Positions 54,822 to 63,338 of a stretch of 64,000 bases of DNA are shown here, one piece after another. Numbering within the stretch: the first letter of the stretch is position 1; the number at the start of each line of letters is the position of its first letter. The notes below the pieces were generated by a model, which did not search any database, was not told where the DNA came from, and saw only the letters and a list, made by a program, of their open reading frames with translations. The translations under genes and the position numbers were made by a program. The stretch comes from Mesorhizobium sp. (lineage in GTDB: Bacteria; Pseudomonadota; Alphaproteobacteria; Rhizobiales; Rhizobiaceae): NCBI GenBank assembly GCA_004017535.1, contig SAJS01000015.1:1-64000 (forward strand). The letters run 5' to 3'.

Positions 54822-54856
54822 GAGCCCATTGTGAAAACCACAGCGGGCTTTTTGTT
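54822..54856 (+). terminator. Intrinsic terminator after the RiPP-like peptide gene
   Basis: GAGCCCATTGTG and CCACAGCGGGCT form an imperfect stem around a short A-rich loop, followed by TTTTTG. It lies 20 bases after the peptide stop, giving a monocistronic unit. Confidence 0.6.
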
Positions 54857-55096
54857 GCCCTGCGTCTCCGCGGTGATGCCAGAGCAGCGGATGGGCTGGA
54901 CGCCTTGCCCGTCATTCTTGTGAATCCCCCTCGCTGTTGCTGCAAAACTACAGCAGCCACGACCATGCGGCTCTATGACATTGCTTGTGCAGGGTTCCTG
55001 GGTCGGGCGGACCATCTAGGAAAAGGGGCGCACAAAATTTGAGGGAAGATGGCTCGTCGGCTTTGGCCGGCGGGCCTCTACCGTCAGGAGTGTGTA

Positions 55097-55294
55097 ATGC
55101 GTAACCCGGACAAGGAATTCATCGGCCCTGATGATATGGCCATGCTTGACCGGGTGATGAGAGAGCTTCTCCCGGCTGACGCTGATGCTGCCGAGAGGGA
55201 GTGGCTGGCGTCGCTCCTGCTCCGCGCTTTTCACTCAGGCACCACCGACGAGGCAGCTCTGACGGCTTGCGTCGGGAAGAGCAAGCGCACCTAA
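55097..55294 (+). CDS. Small hypothetical protein
   Basis: A 65-residue acidic protein from ATG 55097 (MRNPDKEFIGPDDMAMLDRVM) with TCAGGAG upstream. It contains DADAAEREWLASLLLRAFHSG. Such short helical proteins are common in rhizobia; function unknown. Confidence 0.65.
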   Translation: MRNPDKEFIGPDDMAMLDRVMRELLPADADAAEREWLASLLLRAFHSGTTDEAALTACVGKSKRT

Positions 55295-55570
55295 AGCGCG
55301 TCGCGTCGAAACGGACGCGCGACGCGTGTCTTTGTTTTGATGCATTTCGTTCTCCCAAAACCGCTGCGCACTTTTGGGCAACATGCATTAGTCAGCAAGC
55401 GGACGCTAATGGAACATTCCGACGGACGCCTTGTTGGGATTTCGCTGCGCCGCTCGTGCCGAGGTCCGGCGCAGCCGGGGGGCAATTACCCCCGGAGCCC
55501 GCTCGACCTTCCCCAGGCGTGCGGGCTCATAAGCCTGGAACCTTGCAGTGGACGGGAACATTACTTGTCC

Positions 55571-55672
55571 ATGTTCACTGACAAAGAAACCCTGATAGTC
55601 GAGACGTGCTTGATGGTAGCCGTGCCGGTTTCAGTCGGCTTGGCCGCTCTCGCGGCCGTCCTGTTCCACTGA
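55571..55672 (+). CDS. Small single-pass membrane peptide
   Basis: A 33-residue ORF from ATG 55571. After a short charged start (MFTDKETLIVET) comes one hydrophobic helix (VAVPVSVGLAALAAVLFH). No strong ribosome site, so the call is tentative. Confidence 0.35.
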   Translation: MFTDKETLIVETCLMVAVPVSVGLAALAAVLFH

Positions 55673-55756
55673 TTGCTGGGAATCTTTTGAGGACGGATCA
55701 CCGATGAAACCGAGTTGTGGCAGACGCTGTCGAAGACGCACGGCGAAACGCTTAAC

Positions 55757-55893
55757 CGGACAGTACATAACGCTGTCTGCAACCAATCGGGCGCTTGCTG
55801 GTTGTAGGCAAAGCGGTCGATCCGTTCCGAGCCGCTGAAATATTGCTGGGTCAGCCCGTCGCCATTTTCCTCCCAACTGGCGACGGGCTTTTT
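55757..55893 (+). ncRNA. Candidate small RNA unit, copy 2, with strong terminator
   Basis: CAGTACATAACG precedes CTGTCTGCAACCA, as in copy 1. It ends in a perfect 11-base-arm hairpin (GCCCGTCGCCA at 55854-55864 with TGGCGACGGGC at 55878-55888) followed by TTTTT. The interior differs from copy 1. The conserved ends with a variable middle favour a pair of related small RNA genes. Confidence 0.5.
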
Positions 55894-55901
55894 AATGAGT
55901 A

Positions 55902-56077
55902 TCATACCCGGCCAGACCGCCTTCTCTCAGCTATGATATAGGCCTCGCGTAGCAGCGAGGGCCACTCAAAGCCCAAGACCCCAATCAAATCTTTCGCTTC
56001 CTCTACCGAAATCCTTCCATCAAGCGCTGGATGATGTAGGCCCTGGCGTTTTCTGGTCTGCCGGGCGTGTCAGGCAC
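55902..56077 (-). pseudogene. Frameshifted small hypothetical gene
   Basis: From GTG 56077, with AGGAG eight bases upstream, the frame reads PDTPGRPENARAYIIQRL and soon hits a stop. The expected continuation, DGRISVEEAKDLIGVLGFEW then PSLLREAYIIAERR, is in another frame and ends at 55902. The switch falls near 56013-56021. Together they give one typical short rhizobial hypothetical protein of about 57 residues. Confidence 0.55.
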
Positions 56078-56214
56078 GGGAAAATCTCCTGCTGAGATTC
56101 AACCCACCGCCAAAACACGTGTTCCGCTTCACACGGCTCACGAAATCGCCCGCGCGCCACCAAGCTAGTTCGCATAGTGACCGGCGACGATTACGTTAAT
56201 CCCAACATCGTCGA

Positions 56215-56395
56215 ATGGATCATACGGAAGTGAATGCCGGCCCGGAACTTACCTATAGGTTCAGCGTTCGCGCGCAATGGACCTGTATAACGCCCACCCT
56301 GTTCGTTGTAGAACGCGCAGAAGCCTTGCTGCGAGAGAGCCGGGAACTGAGAGCGCAGGTGCGGGCGGAGGCAGAACGGTCTAGTACTCGGAACT
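56215..56395 (+). CDS. 5' part of a small hypothetical gene, truncated by a junction
   Basis: From ATG 56215 the frame reads MDHTEVNAGPELTYRFSV, then a helix ERAEALLRESRELRAQVRAEAE typical of short rhizobial proteins. After about 56390 the open frame continues only as antisense of the neighbouring minus-strand gene. The true end is lost, so this looks like a truncated gene. Confidence 0.4.
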
Positions 56396-56399
56396 GTTT

Positions 56400-56654
56400 G
56401 TTTCCTGTCCAAGGTCGCGGGTCGGCCCGGATCATCGCCCGCGCGATCGCCAGCTCTGCTTCAAGCTTGGCATTTTCCTTCTGCGTCATGTTGTCCGCTG
56501 CTATCAGTCGACGTAGGGATCGTTTGATCTCTTCGCGGTTCCAGGCTGCCTCGATCATGCAATCAATGATCGCCTGAAACCCAGGCTCCATCGCCTCCTG
56601 GCAGTCGACCTCGCGGTCGGGATAATCGCCGCTGCGTCGCGGCTTGCTGATCAA
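56400..56654 (-). CDS. Small hypothetical protein, 3' end lost
   Basis: From TTG 56654, which overlaps the stop of the preceding zinc-binding gene, the frame gives GDYPDREVDCQEAMEPGFQA then helical IEAAWNREEIKRSLRRLIAA and KENAKLEAELAIARAM. Past about 56400 the frame stays open to 56253 but loses this character. The natural stop seems to have been removed at a junction with the opposing ORF. Confidence 0.5.
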
Positions 56655-56830
56655 AGGCAGGCCTCCCCATCGCCGCGGTGCTCGTAGCAGAACCAGTGCG
56701 ACGGCCTCTTCGGCTTGGCAAAGCCCCATCCGGCGTCCTTGCCGCATCCGGCATGCCCACAGAAATGCCCTAGCGGGCCTCGCGGGCGCTGCGCAATCGT
56801 CTCTCCGGGGCGCATCGGTTCGTCGCTCAT
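56651..56830 (-). CDS. Small Cys/His-rich (zinc-binding) hypothetical protein
   Basis: A 59-residue protein from ATG 56830 starting MSDEPMRPGETIAQRP. Cys and His in FCGHAGCGKDAGWGF and HWFCYEHRGDGEA suggest a small zinc finger. The next gene overlaps its stop (TTGA). Similar short proteins are familiar from rhizobial mobile elements. Role unknown. Confidence 0.65.
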   Translation of the reverse strand: MSDEPMRPGETIAQRPRGPLGHFCGHAGCGKDAGWGFAKPKRPSHWFCYEHRGDGEACL

Positions 56831-56889
56831 GACGAAAAGATTCCACAGATCGGCTTGACGGGCAAGGAATTTGTTCTCATTTCGTTCTC

Positions 56890-57183
56890 ATGGCGCACGA
56901 GAAGGTCGATACGCTGGGCAAAGCGACCCGGCACAACATGCTGCTGAAGGTCGAGTGCGCGTGCGGGAACGTGCGCTACTGCCGATCGGCCGACCTGATG
57001 ATGGTTTACGGCGGCGGCGCCGACCCCTTCAAGCTGAAGTTCGACTGCAGCCGCTGCAAGCCCGACATAAAGCTGACGCTCCTCGAGCTGCACCCCGACC
57101 ACCTGCCGAGCAAGCTCGTCATCCACAAGCCGATGAAGGTCGACGGCAAGATCATATGGCACACGGAGCGATTCCGGCCATGA
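56890..57183 (+). CDS. Small zinc-ribbon-like hypothetical protein
   Basis: A 97-residue protein from ATG 56890. It carries CACGNVRYCRSADLMM and FDCSRCKPDIKL, four or five cysteines in a ribbon-like arrangement, and ends KIIWHTERFRP. Probably binds zinc; function unknown. Divergent from the Cys/His-rich gene at 56651-56830. Confidence 0.65.
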   Translation: MAHEKVDTLGKATRHNMLLKVECACGNVRYCRSADLMMVYGGGADPFKLKFDCSRCKPDIKLTLLELHPDHLPSKLVIHKPMKVDGKIIWHTERFRP

Positions 57184-57425
57184 AGGAGCGCTACGAGGTA
57201 GAGGAAAGTGAGAGCGGCGCGAGTGCTCGACCTGACGCGCCGACTGTCGCAACCGACGAGCGAAGGCCGCAGCTTTCCAGTTCGTCCGCAACCGCGGGGC
57301 CGGCCGCCTCCATGGCAAGGACCGTGATCGGGAACCAAACTGTGCCGCGCAGCAACGCACGGCGGTTTTGGAACGGGCGCGCTGCTCGAGGCCCTTATGC
57401 CGAGTTCATTGTCAATGCCAATTAA
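57180..57425 (+). CDS. Possible small hypothetical protein
   Basis: An 81-residue frame from ATG 57180 that overlaps the preceding stop (ATGA). The beginning MKERYEVEESESGASA is acidic, the rest Ser/Ala/Arg rich. No family recognised; composition is only marginally protein-like. The remaining 57426-57593 holds nothing recognised. Confidence 0.3.
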   Translation: MKERYEVEESESGASARPDAPTVATDERRPQLSSSSATAGPAASMARTVIGNQTVPRSNARRFWNGRAARGPYAEFIVNAN

Positions 57426-57593
57426 TACTTGCGACCGCGTCCTCCATCCCTTTAGCGAGCCTGGTACTCCAATGAATCCGCTTCCATTGTTGGCTAAAAA
57501 CCTAACAATCTTGATGCCGCTCACCTGCCACCGCTCGGCCAAGCGCTTGAAGTATGCTCCGTTCGCACTTCCAAGCACCGGATGAGAGCGCCG

Positions 57594-59333
57594 TCACAAG
57601 CCGAGACTTAGCTTGCGACCGAAATTCCAATCGGTGCCGCCGTCGCCGCGAATGACGCCGGAGACGTGCTTGCCAACATGGCGCTCCAACGATGGCGTCC
57701 AAGGCACGAGCTCGAAGCCAAATCCGTCATCGATCATCGCGAAACGGCCAGATGCGAGCGCGAAGCGCTGACTGTAAGTACCAGAGACGAATTGGCCTTT
57801 GCCGGCTCGGTTGAATGGCTGGCCAGTTTGGGCCGCGAGCCTGCTTCCCAGCGCATGGAGTTCCCTTCGGCGAAGCGTTTCGATCAAGTTGCCGGCAAAG
57901 ACGGTCCCGGTCGGTTGGCGCTCAGCCAGCCCCAAGCCGACAAGCTGCTCAGCGCGCCGGTCGAGCGCCTGGCGCACCTCGGCACCAAAACCGCCATCGG
58001 AAAGACCCGCCGCAGGACGGGCGAGCGCCTGCCTGTCCAGCCAGGTCGCCCCCTCCGCAACGACCTGTCTGTCGATGTCGAGATCGGAGCGCACAGCGAG
58101 CGCCAGGCGTCGGCGCCCCTGAGCGTCCACAAATTTGCGCAGTTCAACGATCGAGCCCGGCGCTCCGTCGCCGGCCGCCTCAAGATCGGCGAGCCGGACG
58201 TGGTGACAACGGCCGTCAATGCCGTCGACGATCGCATAGGCGGTGCCCTTGAGTTCGTCATCCAGTCCGCGCTCTATCAGACGGCCGACAATCGTTCCAT
58301 CGACGTTCTCGGCGGCCAGCACATAGCTGGAGCTCCCGCGTTCGATATCGCAGTCCGAGAATGCGCGATGCAGGCGTTTGATGATGTCGGCGCGCTCACC
58401 CATCTCGCGCAGCGTTGCCTCGGCCTTCTCGCCGACGAGCCATTGGCCTGGACCGAGCTGCTCGGCGAGGCCGAGCGTTTCCAGTTTGCGCAGCCGACCC
58501 AGCTTAGGCGCTGTGAATTCATCAGGCAGGCGATCGGCGTGCGGCGCGAGATCGATGACACCGTTGTCGCGCGCATCCCGCACCAACTGGCGATCGAGTC
58601 CGGTCCACCGCTCAGCCTCGACCTGGCGTTGGACATACCGGCGGATCTCAAGATCGGATCTCGGGCCGAGCTCCTGCGTGATGAGATCGCTGGCGCGATC
58701 GCGCATGCCGCGGCTGATGTAGTCGCGCGAAATCACCAGGTCCTGCCCGTCATCGGCCTGGCCGCGCAGGATGACATGGACATGCGGATTATCGGTGTTC
58801 CAATGATCGATCGCGATCCAGTCGAGCGACGTGCCAAGATCCTTCTGCATGAGACCCATGAGATCACGGGTGAAGGATTTCAGGTCGGCCATCTCGACAG
58901 CGTCCTCTGGCGAGACGATGAAGCGGAAATGATGCCGGTCGTCCTTGCAGCGCGCGACGAAATCCGTGGTCGACGCATCGTCGATCTCGGGTCCGAACAT
59001 TCGGGCCTTCGCGTCGTCCCGCGTGACGCCCTCGCGGCTCAGATAATTGAGGTGGGTCGAAAGCGGCGCGCCATGCTTCGAATGGCGGACCACCCGGGTC
59101 TTGATCGTGGCGACGCGGGAGCGGCCAGTAAGCAAACGGTTGGCCTGAATGCTCGCCGAGCGGCCGCGTCCGAACTGCCAGCGCTTGCCTGAGCCGATGC
59201 GGCCGGAACGCGACACGCTGCTGCCAGCCTTTTGCGCCGCCGCAAGCGCCTGGGCGACGAAGGGCCGCGAGGATTGGGCTCGCGTCGAGCGAATGCGTCC
59301 CGGACGGACACGGAGTTCCCACTCATCGGACAC
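57594..59333 (-). CDS. Relaxase with DUF3363 C-terminal domain
   Basis: About 579 residues, from GTG 59333 (SDEWELRVRPGRIRS); GTG 59348 is the alternative. The MOB-type core shows HLNYLSREGVTRD, DRHHFRFIVSPEDA and the metal-binding HVHVILRG. The C-terminal DUF3363 half is full length, ending near GVIRGDGGTDWNFGR. It nicks the element at oriT and pilots the strand. The oriT was not identified, but should lie close by. Confidence 0.93.
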   Translation of the reverse strand: MSDEWELRVRPGRIRSTRAQSSRPFVAQALAAAQKAGSSVSRSGRIGSGKRWQFGRGRSASIQANRLLTGRSRVATIKTRVVRHSKHGAPLSTHLNYLSREGVTRDDAKARMFGPEIDDASTTDFVARCKDDRHHFRFIVSPEDAVEMADLKSFTRDLMGLMQKDLGTSLDWIAIDHWNTDNPHVHVILRGQADDGQDLVISRDYISRGMRDRASDLITQELGPRSDLEIRRYVQRQVEAERWTGLDRQLVRDARDNGVIDLAPHADRLPDEFTAPKLGRLRKLETLGLAEQLGPGQWLVGEKAEATLREMGERADIIKRLHRAFSDCDIERGSSSYVLAAENVDGTIVGRLIERGLDDELKGTAYAIVDGIDGRCHHVRLADLEAAGDGAPGSIVELRKFVDAQGRRRLALAVRSDLDIDRQVVAEGATWLDRQALARPAAGLSDGGFGAEVRQALDRRAEQLVGLGLAERQPTGTVFAGNLIETLRRRELHALGSRLAAQTGQPFNRAGKGQFVSGTYSQRFALASGRFAMIDDGFGFELVPWTPSLERHVGKHVSGVIRGDGGTDWNFGRKLSLGL

Positions 59334-59575
59334 GGCAAGCGCCCGCACATTTCGAAAATTGAAGCAAATACAAAGATTCAGATTCCATCAGCACATTGCG
59401 CCCACCAGCTGCAATGTGCGGAAAGCGTCAGAAAACCAAGCAAACACAACCGTCCGGCCGCAGCACAATGTGCGCCCTTTTATCTTGCCATCCCTCGGTT
59501 GTTGCCTCGCGCGCTCCCCTTCGCTACGCGCTGACGTCCAGAACAACGCCCAGGCACGATTTGCAGATTTGGCCG

Positions 59576-60349
59576 TCACCGCACCCATGTCCCGGCTTCG
59601 GACCCGACGAACAGCTCGCGCCGCTGCGAGCCAGCCGCGAAAACATCGCCCACGGAAGCTGCCGCCGAATGCGCGACGGAAGCACCTTGGCCGGGCGCAA
59701 GATCCGATCCAGGCCCGGAAGCCGACTGCGGCACGAAGAGAGGCGCGATCCGCCAACTCGCGGCCTTCGCATGGGCGGCGCGCGAGCCGGGCGCATCACC
59801 GCCGCCCCAGAAAGGGCGAAGCTTCGCAACATAGGCCCGCGTCTCAGCGGGCAGCGGGCGACCCTTCAAGGACGCTTCGTAACGCCCTGGCCCTGCATTG
59901 TAGGCGGCCAGGAAGCCCGGTGAGCCGTATCGATCAAAGAGCTCGCGAAGATAAGCCGCAGCGGCAAGGATGTTGTCGCGCGGATCATAGGGGTCGCGGC
60001 CGAGCTGGTGGCGAAGACGCAGCTCAGCCCAGGTATCGGGCATGATCTGCATCAAACCCACTGCCCCTTTTCGCGAGACCGCGCGTGGATCGCGGGCGCT
60101 TTCGAGATGCATGATTGCGCGTATCCAGCGCTGAGGTATGCGGAAGCGATGCGATGCCTCGGCGATATGCACGGCGTAAGGGTCGCCTGCGGATCTGCTG
60201 GAGATCGGCCGCGATTGCGCGAGCGCCCCCGTCATTGCGTGACAGAGGATCAGCGAGACAACGACAAGACAAAGTGCCTCACTCCGACCGGGCAACGAAC
60301 GGACAGGGCGGCTTACGTCCGCGCAACGCGGCACCGATGACCCACTCAT
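59576..60349 (-). CDS. Lytic transglycosylase of the transfer module (VirB1-like)
   Basis: A 257-residue protein. A signal segment (LCLVVVSLILCHAMTGALAQ) precedes the SLT domain: IMHLESARDPRAVSRKGAVGLMQIMPDTW with the catalytic glutamate, then AYNAGPGRYEA. It opens the peptidoglycan for pilus assembly. The start overlaps the DUF736 stop (ATGA). Confidence 0.93.
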   Translation of the reverse strand: MSGSSVPRCADVSRPVRSLPGRSEALCLVVVSLILCHAMTGALAQSRPISSRSAGDPYAVHIAEASHRFRIPQRWIRAIMHLESARDPRAVSRKGAVGLMQIMPDTWAELRLRHQLGRDPYDPRDNILAAAAYLRELFDRYGSPGFLAAYNAGPGRYEASLKGRPLPAETRAYVAKLRPFWGGGDAPGSRAAHAKAASWRIAPLFVPQSASGPGSDLAPGQGASVAHSAAASVGDVFAAGSQRRELFVGSEAGTWVR

Positions 60350-60675
60350 CGGACGCGCTCCGGCTTTGATTTCGGCCGGATCCAGCGCAGCGACCAGGAG
60401 CCGTCATCAGATCGGAAGAGACCGGCGCGGAAGCGCCGGCCAAACAGCGGATCCTCCAATCGGCACGACAGGTAGTCGCCAGCCGTCTGTCCGGTTTCCT
60501 TCCAGGCGGCGCCGACTTCTGGACCGCCGGCGGCACCGATGTGGATTCTGAAATCCGGCGACTTGCCGTCGGCTGTCGTCGTCGGGACGAGCACTAGCTC
60601 GGCATTCACGAGCAGAGTTCGAATGCGTCCTGAGTAACCGGATTCCGTTTTCTGGAAGACGCCGATCTCGGCCAT
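60346..60675 (-). CDS. DUF736 protein (first of two)
   Basis: A 109-residue protein starting MAEIGVFQKTESGYSGRIRTL, the DUF736 hallmark, with AGGAAGGAG upstream. It continues GPEVGAAWKETGQTAGDYLSC. The role is unknown, but it is a constant member of this conjugation cluster. Another DUF736 gene lies at 63376-63702. Confidence 0.92.
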   Translation of the reverse strand: MAEIGVFQKTESGYSGRIRTLLVNAELVLVPTTTADGKSPDFRIHIGAAGGPEVGAAWKETGQTAGDYLSCRLEDPLFGRRFRAGLFRSDDGSWSLRWIRPKSKPERVR

Positions 60676-60711
60676 GGTCTATCTCCTTCCTCTTGGTTGG
60701 CTGGGTGAATT

Positions 60712-61255
60712 TCAGGTCGCCGGAGCGAGCCAGACGAAGTGGCCATCGCCGCTCGTCGGTCCAAAGCGGCAGCGCGCGTCCGACGATCGAGGTCGCCGGG
60801 AACGGGCCGAAATAGCGGCCGTCGAGACTGTCTTGGACTAGTCGGTTCATGACGAAGATTTCGTCGCCCGCGATGATGCGGCAGCCTTGCCAGTCAGGCA
60901 GCGCGCGCCCTTTGCCGTCACGCTCCAATGCGATGCCAAGCGCACGCCCGTTGACCGTGATGAGGCGACCGAGGCGGCACACTTCCTGCCCAGGAAGCGC
61001 CTCGATGTGCTTCAGCATCGGCACACCGAGCGGAAGGTAGCCTCGCTCGGCGGCGAACAGCGCGACGGCCTCTGGCGGGTCGATGACGGCGAGCGCGCCT
61101 GCCGTTGGCAAGGACATTTTCGTGATTGCGTAGATCCCGATCGGCGCGCTGGCCGATGCGTTCCACAGCAAAAGCGGCGGCATCGGAATCGCAGCGGGAG
61201 CGACCGTCGCGGCGACGGCCAAGAGCGCTGCGGCCATCGAAGCGGCGCGGCTCAT
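60712..61255 (-). pseudogene. traF: Conjugal transfer peptidase TraF (S26 family), frameshifted near 3' end
   Basis: From ATG 61255 (MSRAASMAAALLAVAA) the frame gives the S26 peptidase features: LLLWNASASAPIGIYAI with the catalytic-serine region, and GDEIFVMNRLVQDSLDGRYFGP. TraF processes the pilin. After GRALPLWTDE the expected end (SGDGHFVWLAPAT, stop at 60712) is in the next frame. The present frame runs on as DUF736 antisense-frame noise to 60407. One indel near 60755 explains it. Confidence 0.8.
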
Positions 61256-61743
61256 GATGTCGCTCGCTTGCGCAACAGAAAGGCCCGGTGCTGCTCGAGC
61301 GAATAGGTACGCGGCGTTCCGCCGGCGACCAGCCGGTTGTGGGTCTGACGCCAATAGTCGGGCGCTGTCTCGACCGGATCGAGGCCGATCGCCTCGACCG
61401 CGTCGATCAGTTGGAGAACGCGCTCAACCTTGTCCCACCCCGCGATCTTGAGAAGGATCTCGCCGCCTGGCCGGATGTAAGGCAGCGTCTGATGAGGTTC
61501 ACCGGGAAAGACGGCGCGCACGATGTCGATGCGCGAAACGATAGTGCCAAAATCATTCGCCGCCCAGCGCGCGAACGCAAAGATACTGCCCGGCGCAAAA
61601 GCGACGACGCGGCGCCGCTTGTCGATGATCGTCTGATCGGCAGGACGTCCGAAGCGGATGCGGTGCTCGATCCGCTTCTCGATCCAGGTCAGTTCGACCG
61701 TCGTTAGGTCGCCGCGCCGCGTCGATCGAGTTGACGGCGTCAT
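61252..61743 (-). CDS. DUF2840 protein
   Basis: A 163-residue protein from ATG 61743, which overlaps the repA stop (ATGA). Recognisable parts are VELTWIEKRIEHRIRFGRPA, FAFARWAANDFGTIVSRIDI and GEILLKIAGWDKVERVLQLI. DUF2840 is always found between the initiator gene and traF in this module. Function unknown. It overlaps traF by four bases. Confidence 0.9.
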   Translation of the reverse strand: MTPSTRSTRRGDLTTVELTWIEKRIEHRIRFGRPADQTIIDKRRRVVAFAPGSIFAFARWAANDFGTIVSRIDIVRAVFPGEPHQTLPYIRPGGEILLKIAGWDKVERVLQLIDAVEAIGLDPVETAPDYWRQTHNRLVAGGTPRTYSLEQHRAFLLRKRATS

Positions 61744-62786
61744 GCGTCGTCTCCCGCGCGCCGGCCAAGCCACCGCTGCTCACGGCCAGTCCGAGGCTTG
61801 GGCGCAAGACTGTTAGATTGAGAGTTAGACTCTAGGTTAGGAGCCCGATTTTGCGCGCCCGGTCCGCAGCTTAGCGCCGATCCCGGTTCCCGAAAGCACG
61901 AGGACATGGTTCCCGACGGCACGATAGTTCGGGTTCCCGATGGCACGACGTTATCAACAGGCGTCGGCGCCGGCTCGAAAGCCAGCAACACACGGCCGCC
62001 GGCTTCGACTTCCGTAAACAGAAGGTATCCCGGCAAAGGTTGGCGGCGCACGATGTCACGCAGCTCGAAGGCGAAGCGCTTGAGCGGCGAAAGGCTGCCG
62101 GACTTGCGATGAAGGTGGCCGATGTCGAAACGCCAGCCGGCGCGCTGGCGTCCGCCATGCTTACGCACCAGCCGGTAGAGCCAGCGCTCCAGACCACCCG
62201 TCAGGGCGAAGTATGAACGGTCAATCGTCAGGATCAGCGCATCGTCCATGACCGCGCGGTAGAACCAATCTGGCAAGATCAGTTCGACGCCGAGCGGGCG
62301 GCCGTTTCGACCGCAGCATTCCTGCCACTCGTTGATCCATGAGAAGCGATGGCGCCGACCCTCCGCCGGTTGACGAATGGAGGTGACGACGCTTGTCGCC
62401 TGAAGGCGGTCGAGGGCCGCCTTCAGGCGCTGGTAGTCTCGCTTCGAGACACCGCGGCCGATGAAGGTGAGTATTTCGTATGGCGTCGCGGCCATCAGGC
62501 GCGACGTGCGCAATCCGGCATCCCGCGCGTTGACGATCTGACTCGCGGCCCAGATCAGGATGTCGGCATCCCAGATCGTCGCCATGCCATGATCGGGCAT
62601 CGCTTCGACACGGATCGCCACATCACCGGCGCGAAAATCGATCGGCGCGACGCGCCTGGATTTGGCAAGGGAAAAGAATGGATAGGCCATGAGATCCTGC
62701 GCATCGCGTGGTGCGACAACTCCTGGCAGCGCCCGGAACAGATCGAGCTGTCCGCGCTCCGATGATTGGCGTGGTCTTCGAGACAT
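61740..62786 (-). CDS. RepA-type replication initiator protein
   Basis: A 348-residue initiator of the family found in rhizobial conjugative elements. The conserved start GQLDLFRALPGVVAPRDAQDLMAYPFFSLAK and LILPDWFYRAVMDDALILTID are visible. Near the C-terminus there is a short repeat (VPSGTRTIVPSGT). It probably supports replication of the excised circle. It overlaps the DUF2840 gene. Confidence 0.9.
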   Translation of the reverse strand: MSRRPRQSSERGQLDLFRALPGVVAPRDAQDLMAYPFFSLAKSRRVAPIDFRAGDVAIRVEAMPDHGMATIWDADILIWAASQIVNARDAGLRTSRLMAATPYEILTFIGRGVSKRDYQRLKAALDRLQATSVVTSIRQPAEGRRHRFSWINEWQECCGRNGRPLGVELILPDWFYRAVMDDALILTIDRSYFALTGGLERWLYRLVRKHGGRQRAGWRFDIGHLHRKSGSLSPLKRFAFELRDIVRRQPLPGYLLFTEVEAGGRVLLAFEPAPTPVDNVVPSGTRTIVPSGTMSSCFREPGSALSCGPGAQNRAPNLESNSQSNSLAPKPRTGREQRWLGRRAGDDA

Positions 62787-62794
62787 AAGGAGGG

Positions 62795-63076
62795 TCAGCG
62801 CCTCTCGCGCCCGGCATAGGGGATCAGGCGTTTCGCCGGAGGTTTAGCAGGCAGCACCGACCCACGTGGATCGGTTGTCGACGTCATGGCGCCCCGCTGA
62901 GCCCAGGCCTGAAGGTCGTCGACAGAATAGACGACGCGGCCGCCAAGTTTGCGATAAGCAGGCCCGGTCCCGTAGGTGCGGTGTTTCTCCAGCGTGCGCG
63001 CCGAAAGGCTGAGGAAGTGCGCAGCTTCCGAAGTGCGCAGGTAGCGCGGCGGCAATGGCGCGGCGTCGGCATTCAT
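62795..63076 (-). CDS. AlpA/MerR-like helix-turn-helix protein
   Basis: A 93-residue protein with LRTSEAAHFLSLSARTLEKHRTYGTGPAYRKLGGRVVYSVDDLQAWA, a winged HTH of excisionase/AlpA type. It starts the minus-strand backbone operon eight bases before repA. Such genes act as recombination directionality factors or regulators in related elements. Confidence 0.9.
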   Translation of the reverse strand: MNADAAPLPPRYLRTSEAAHFLSLSARTLEKHRTYGTGPAYRKLGGRVVYSVDDLQAWAQRGAMTSTTDPRGSVLPAKPPAKRLIPYAGRERR

Positions 63077-63338
63077 GAGGTGTCTCCTTCCGGCCGTTGC
63101 GGTTGAACGGCGATCGGTGGCCAGGATGGAGGAGCTTGGGGACGGTGATCAGGTGCGCAATTGAGGGGCGCTATTTCGCACCGCTCAGAAGGCTTTGGGC
63201 AGTGGCGCTGGCGGGCGCAGCAATTGGTTGTAGCCGCCGCTCAATTATGCCATTGCGGATCAACCAACGCGTCTGATGACAGGAGGCCCGGTCATGGCGG
63301 CCGGCGGCGCGAAGAGCTTCGACCATCAGCATGAGAAG
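63077..63338. other. Intergenic region, probable promoter of the backbone operon
   Basis: It lies between the AlpA-like gene and the DUF736 terminator hairpin. No ORF with a recognisable family was found. A promoter for the minus-strand operon is expected, but no clear box was defined. Confidence 0.4.

Noticed and set aside
57666-59192. A 508-residue plus-strand open frame opposite the relaxase gene
   Set aside because: It is the antisense shadow of a clear relaxase in high-GC DNA. It has no domain and low-complexity Arg/Ala-rich composition.
60407-61354. A 315-residue minus-strand protein
   Set aside because: It joins frameshifted traF with an alternative frame of the DUF736 gene and an upstream DUF2840 overlap.
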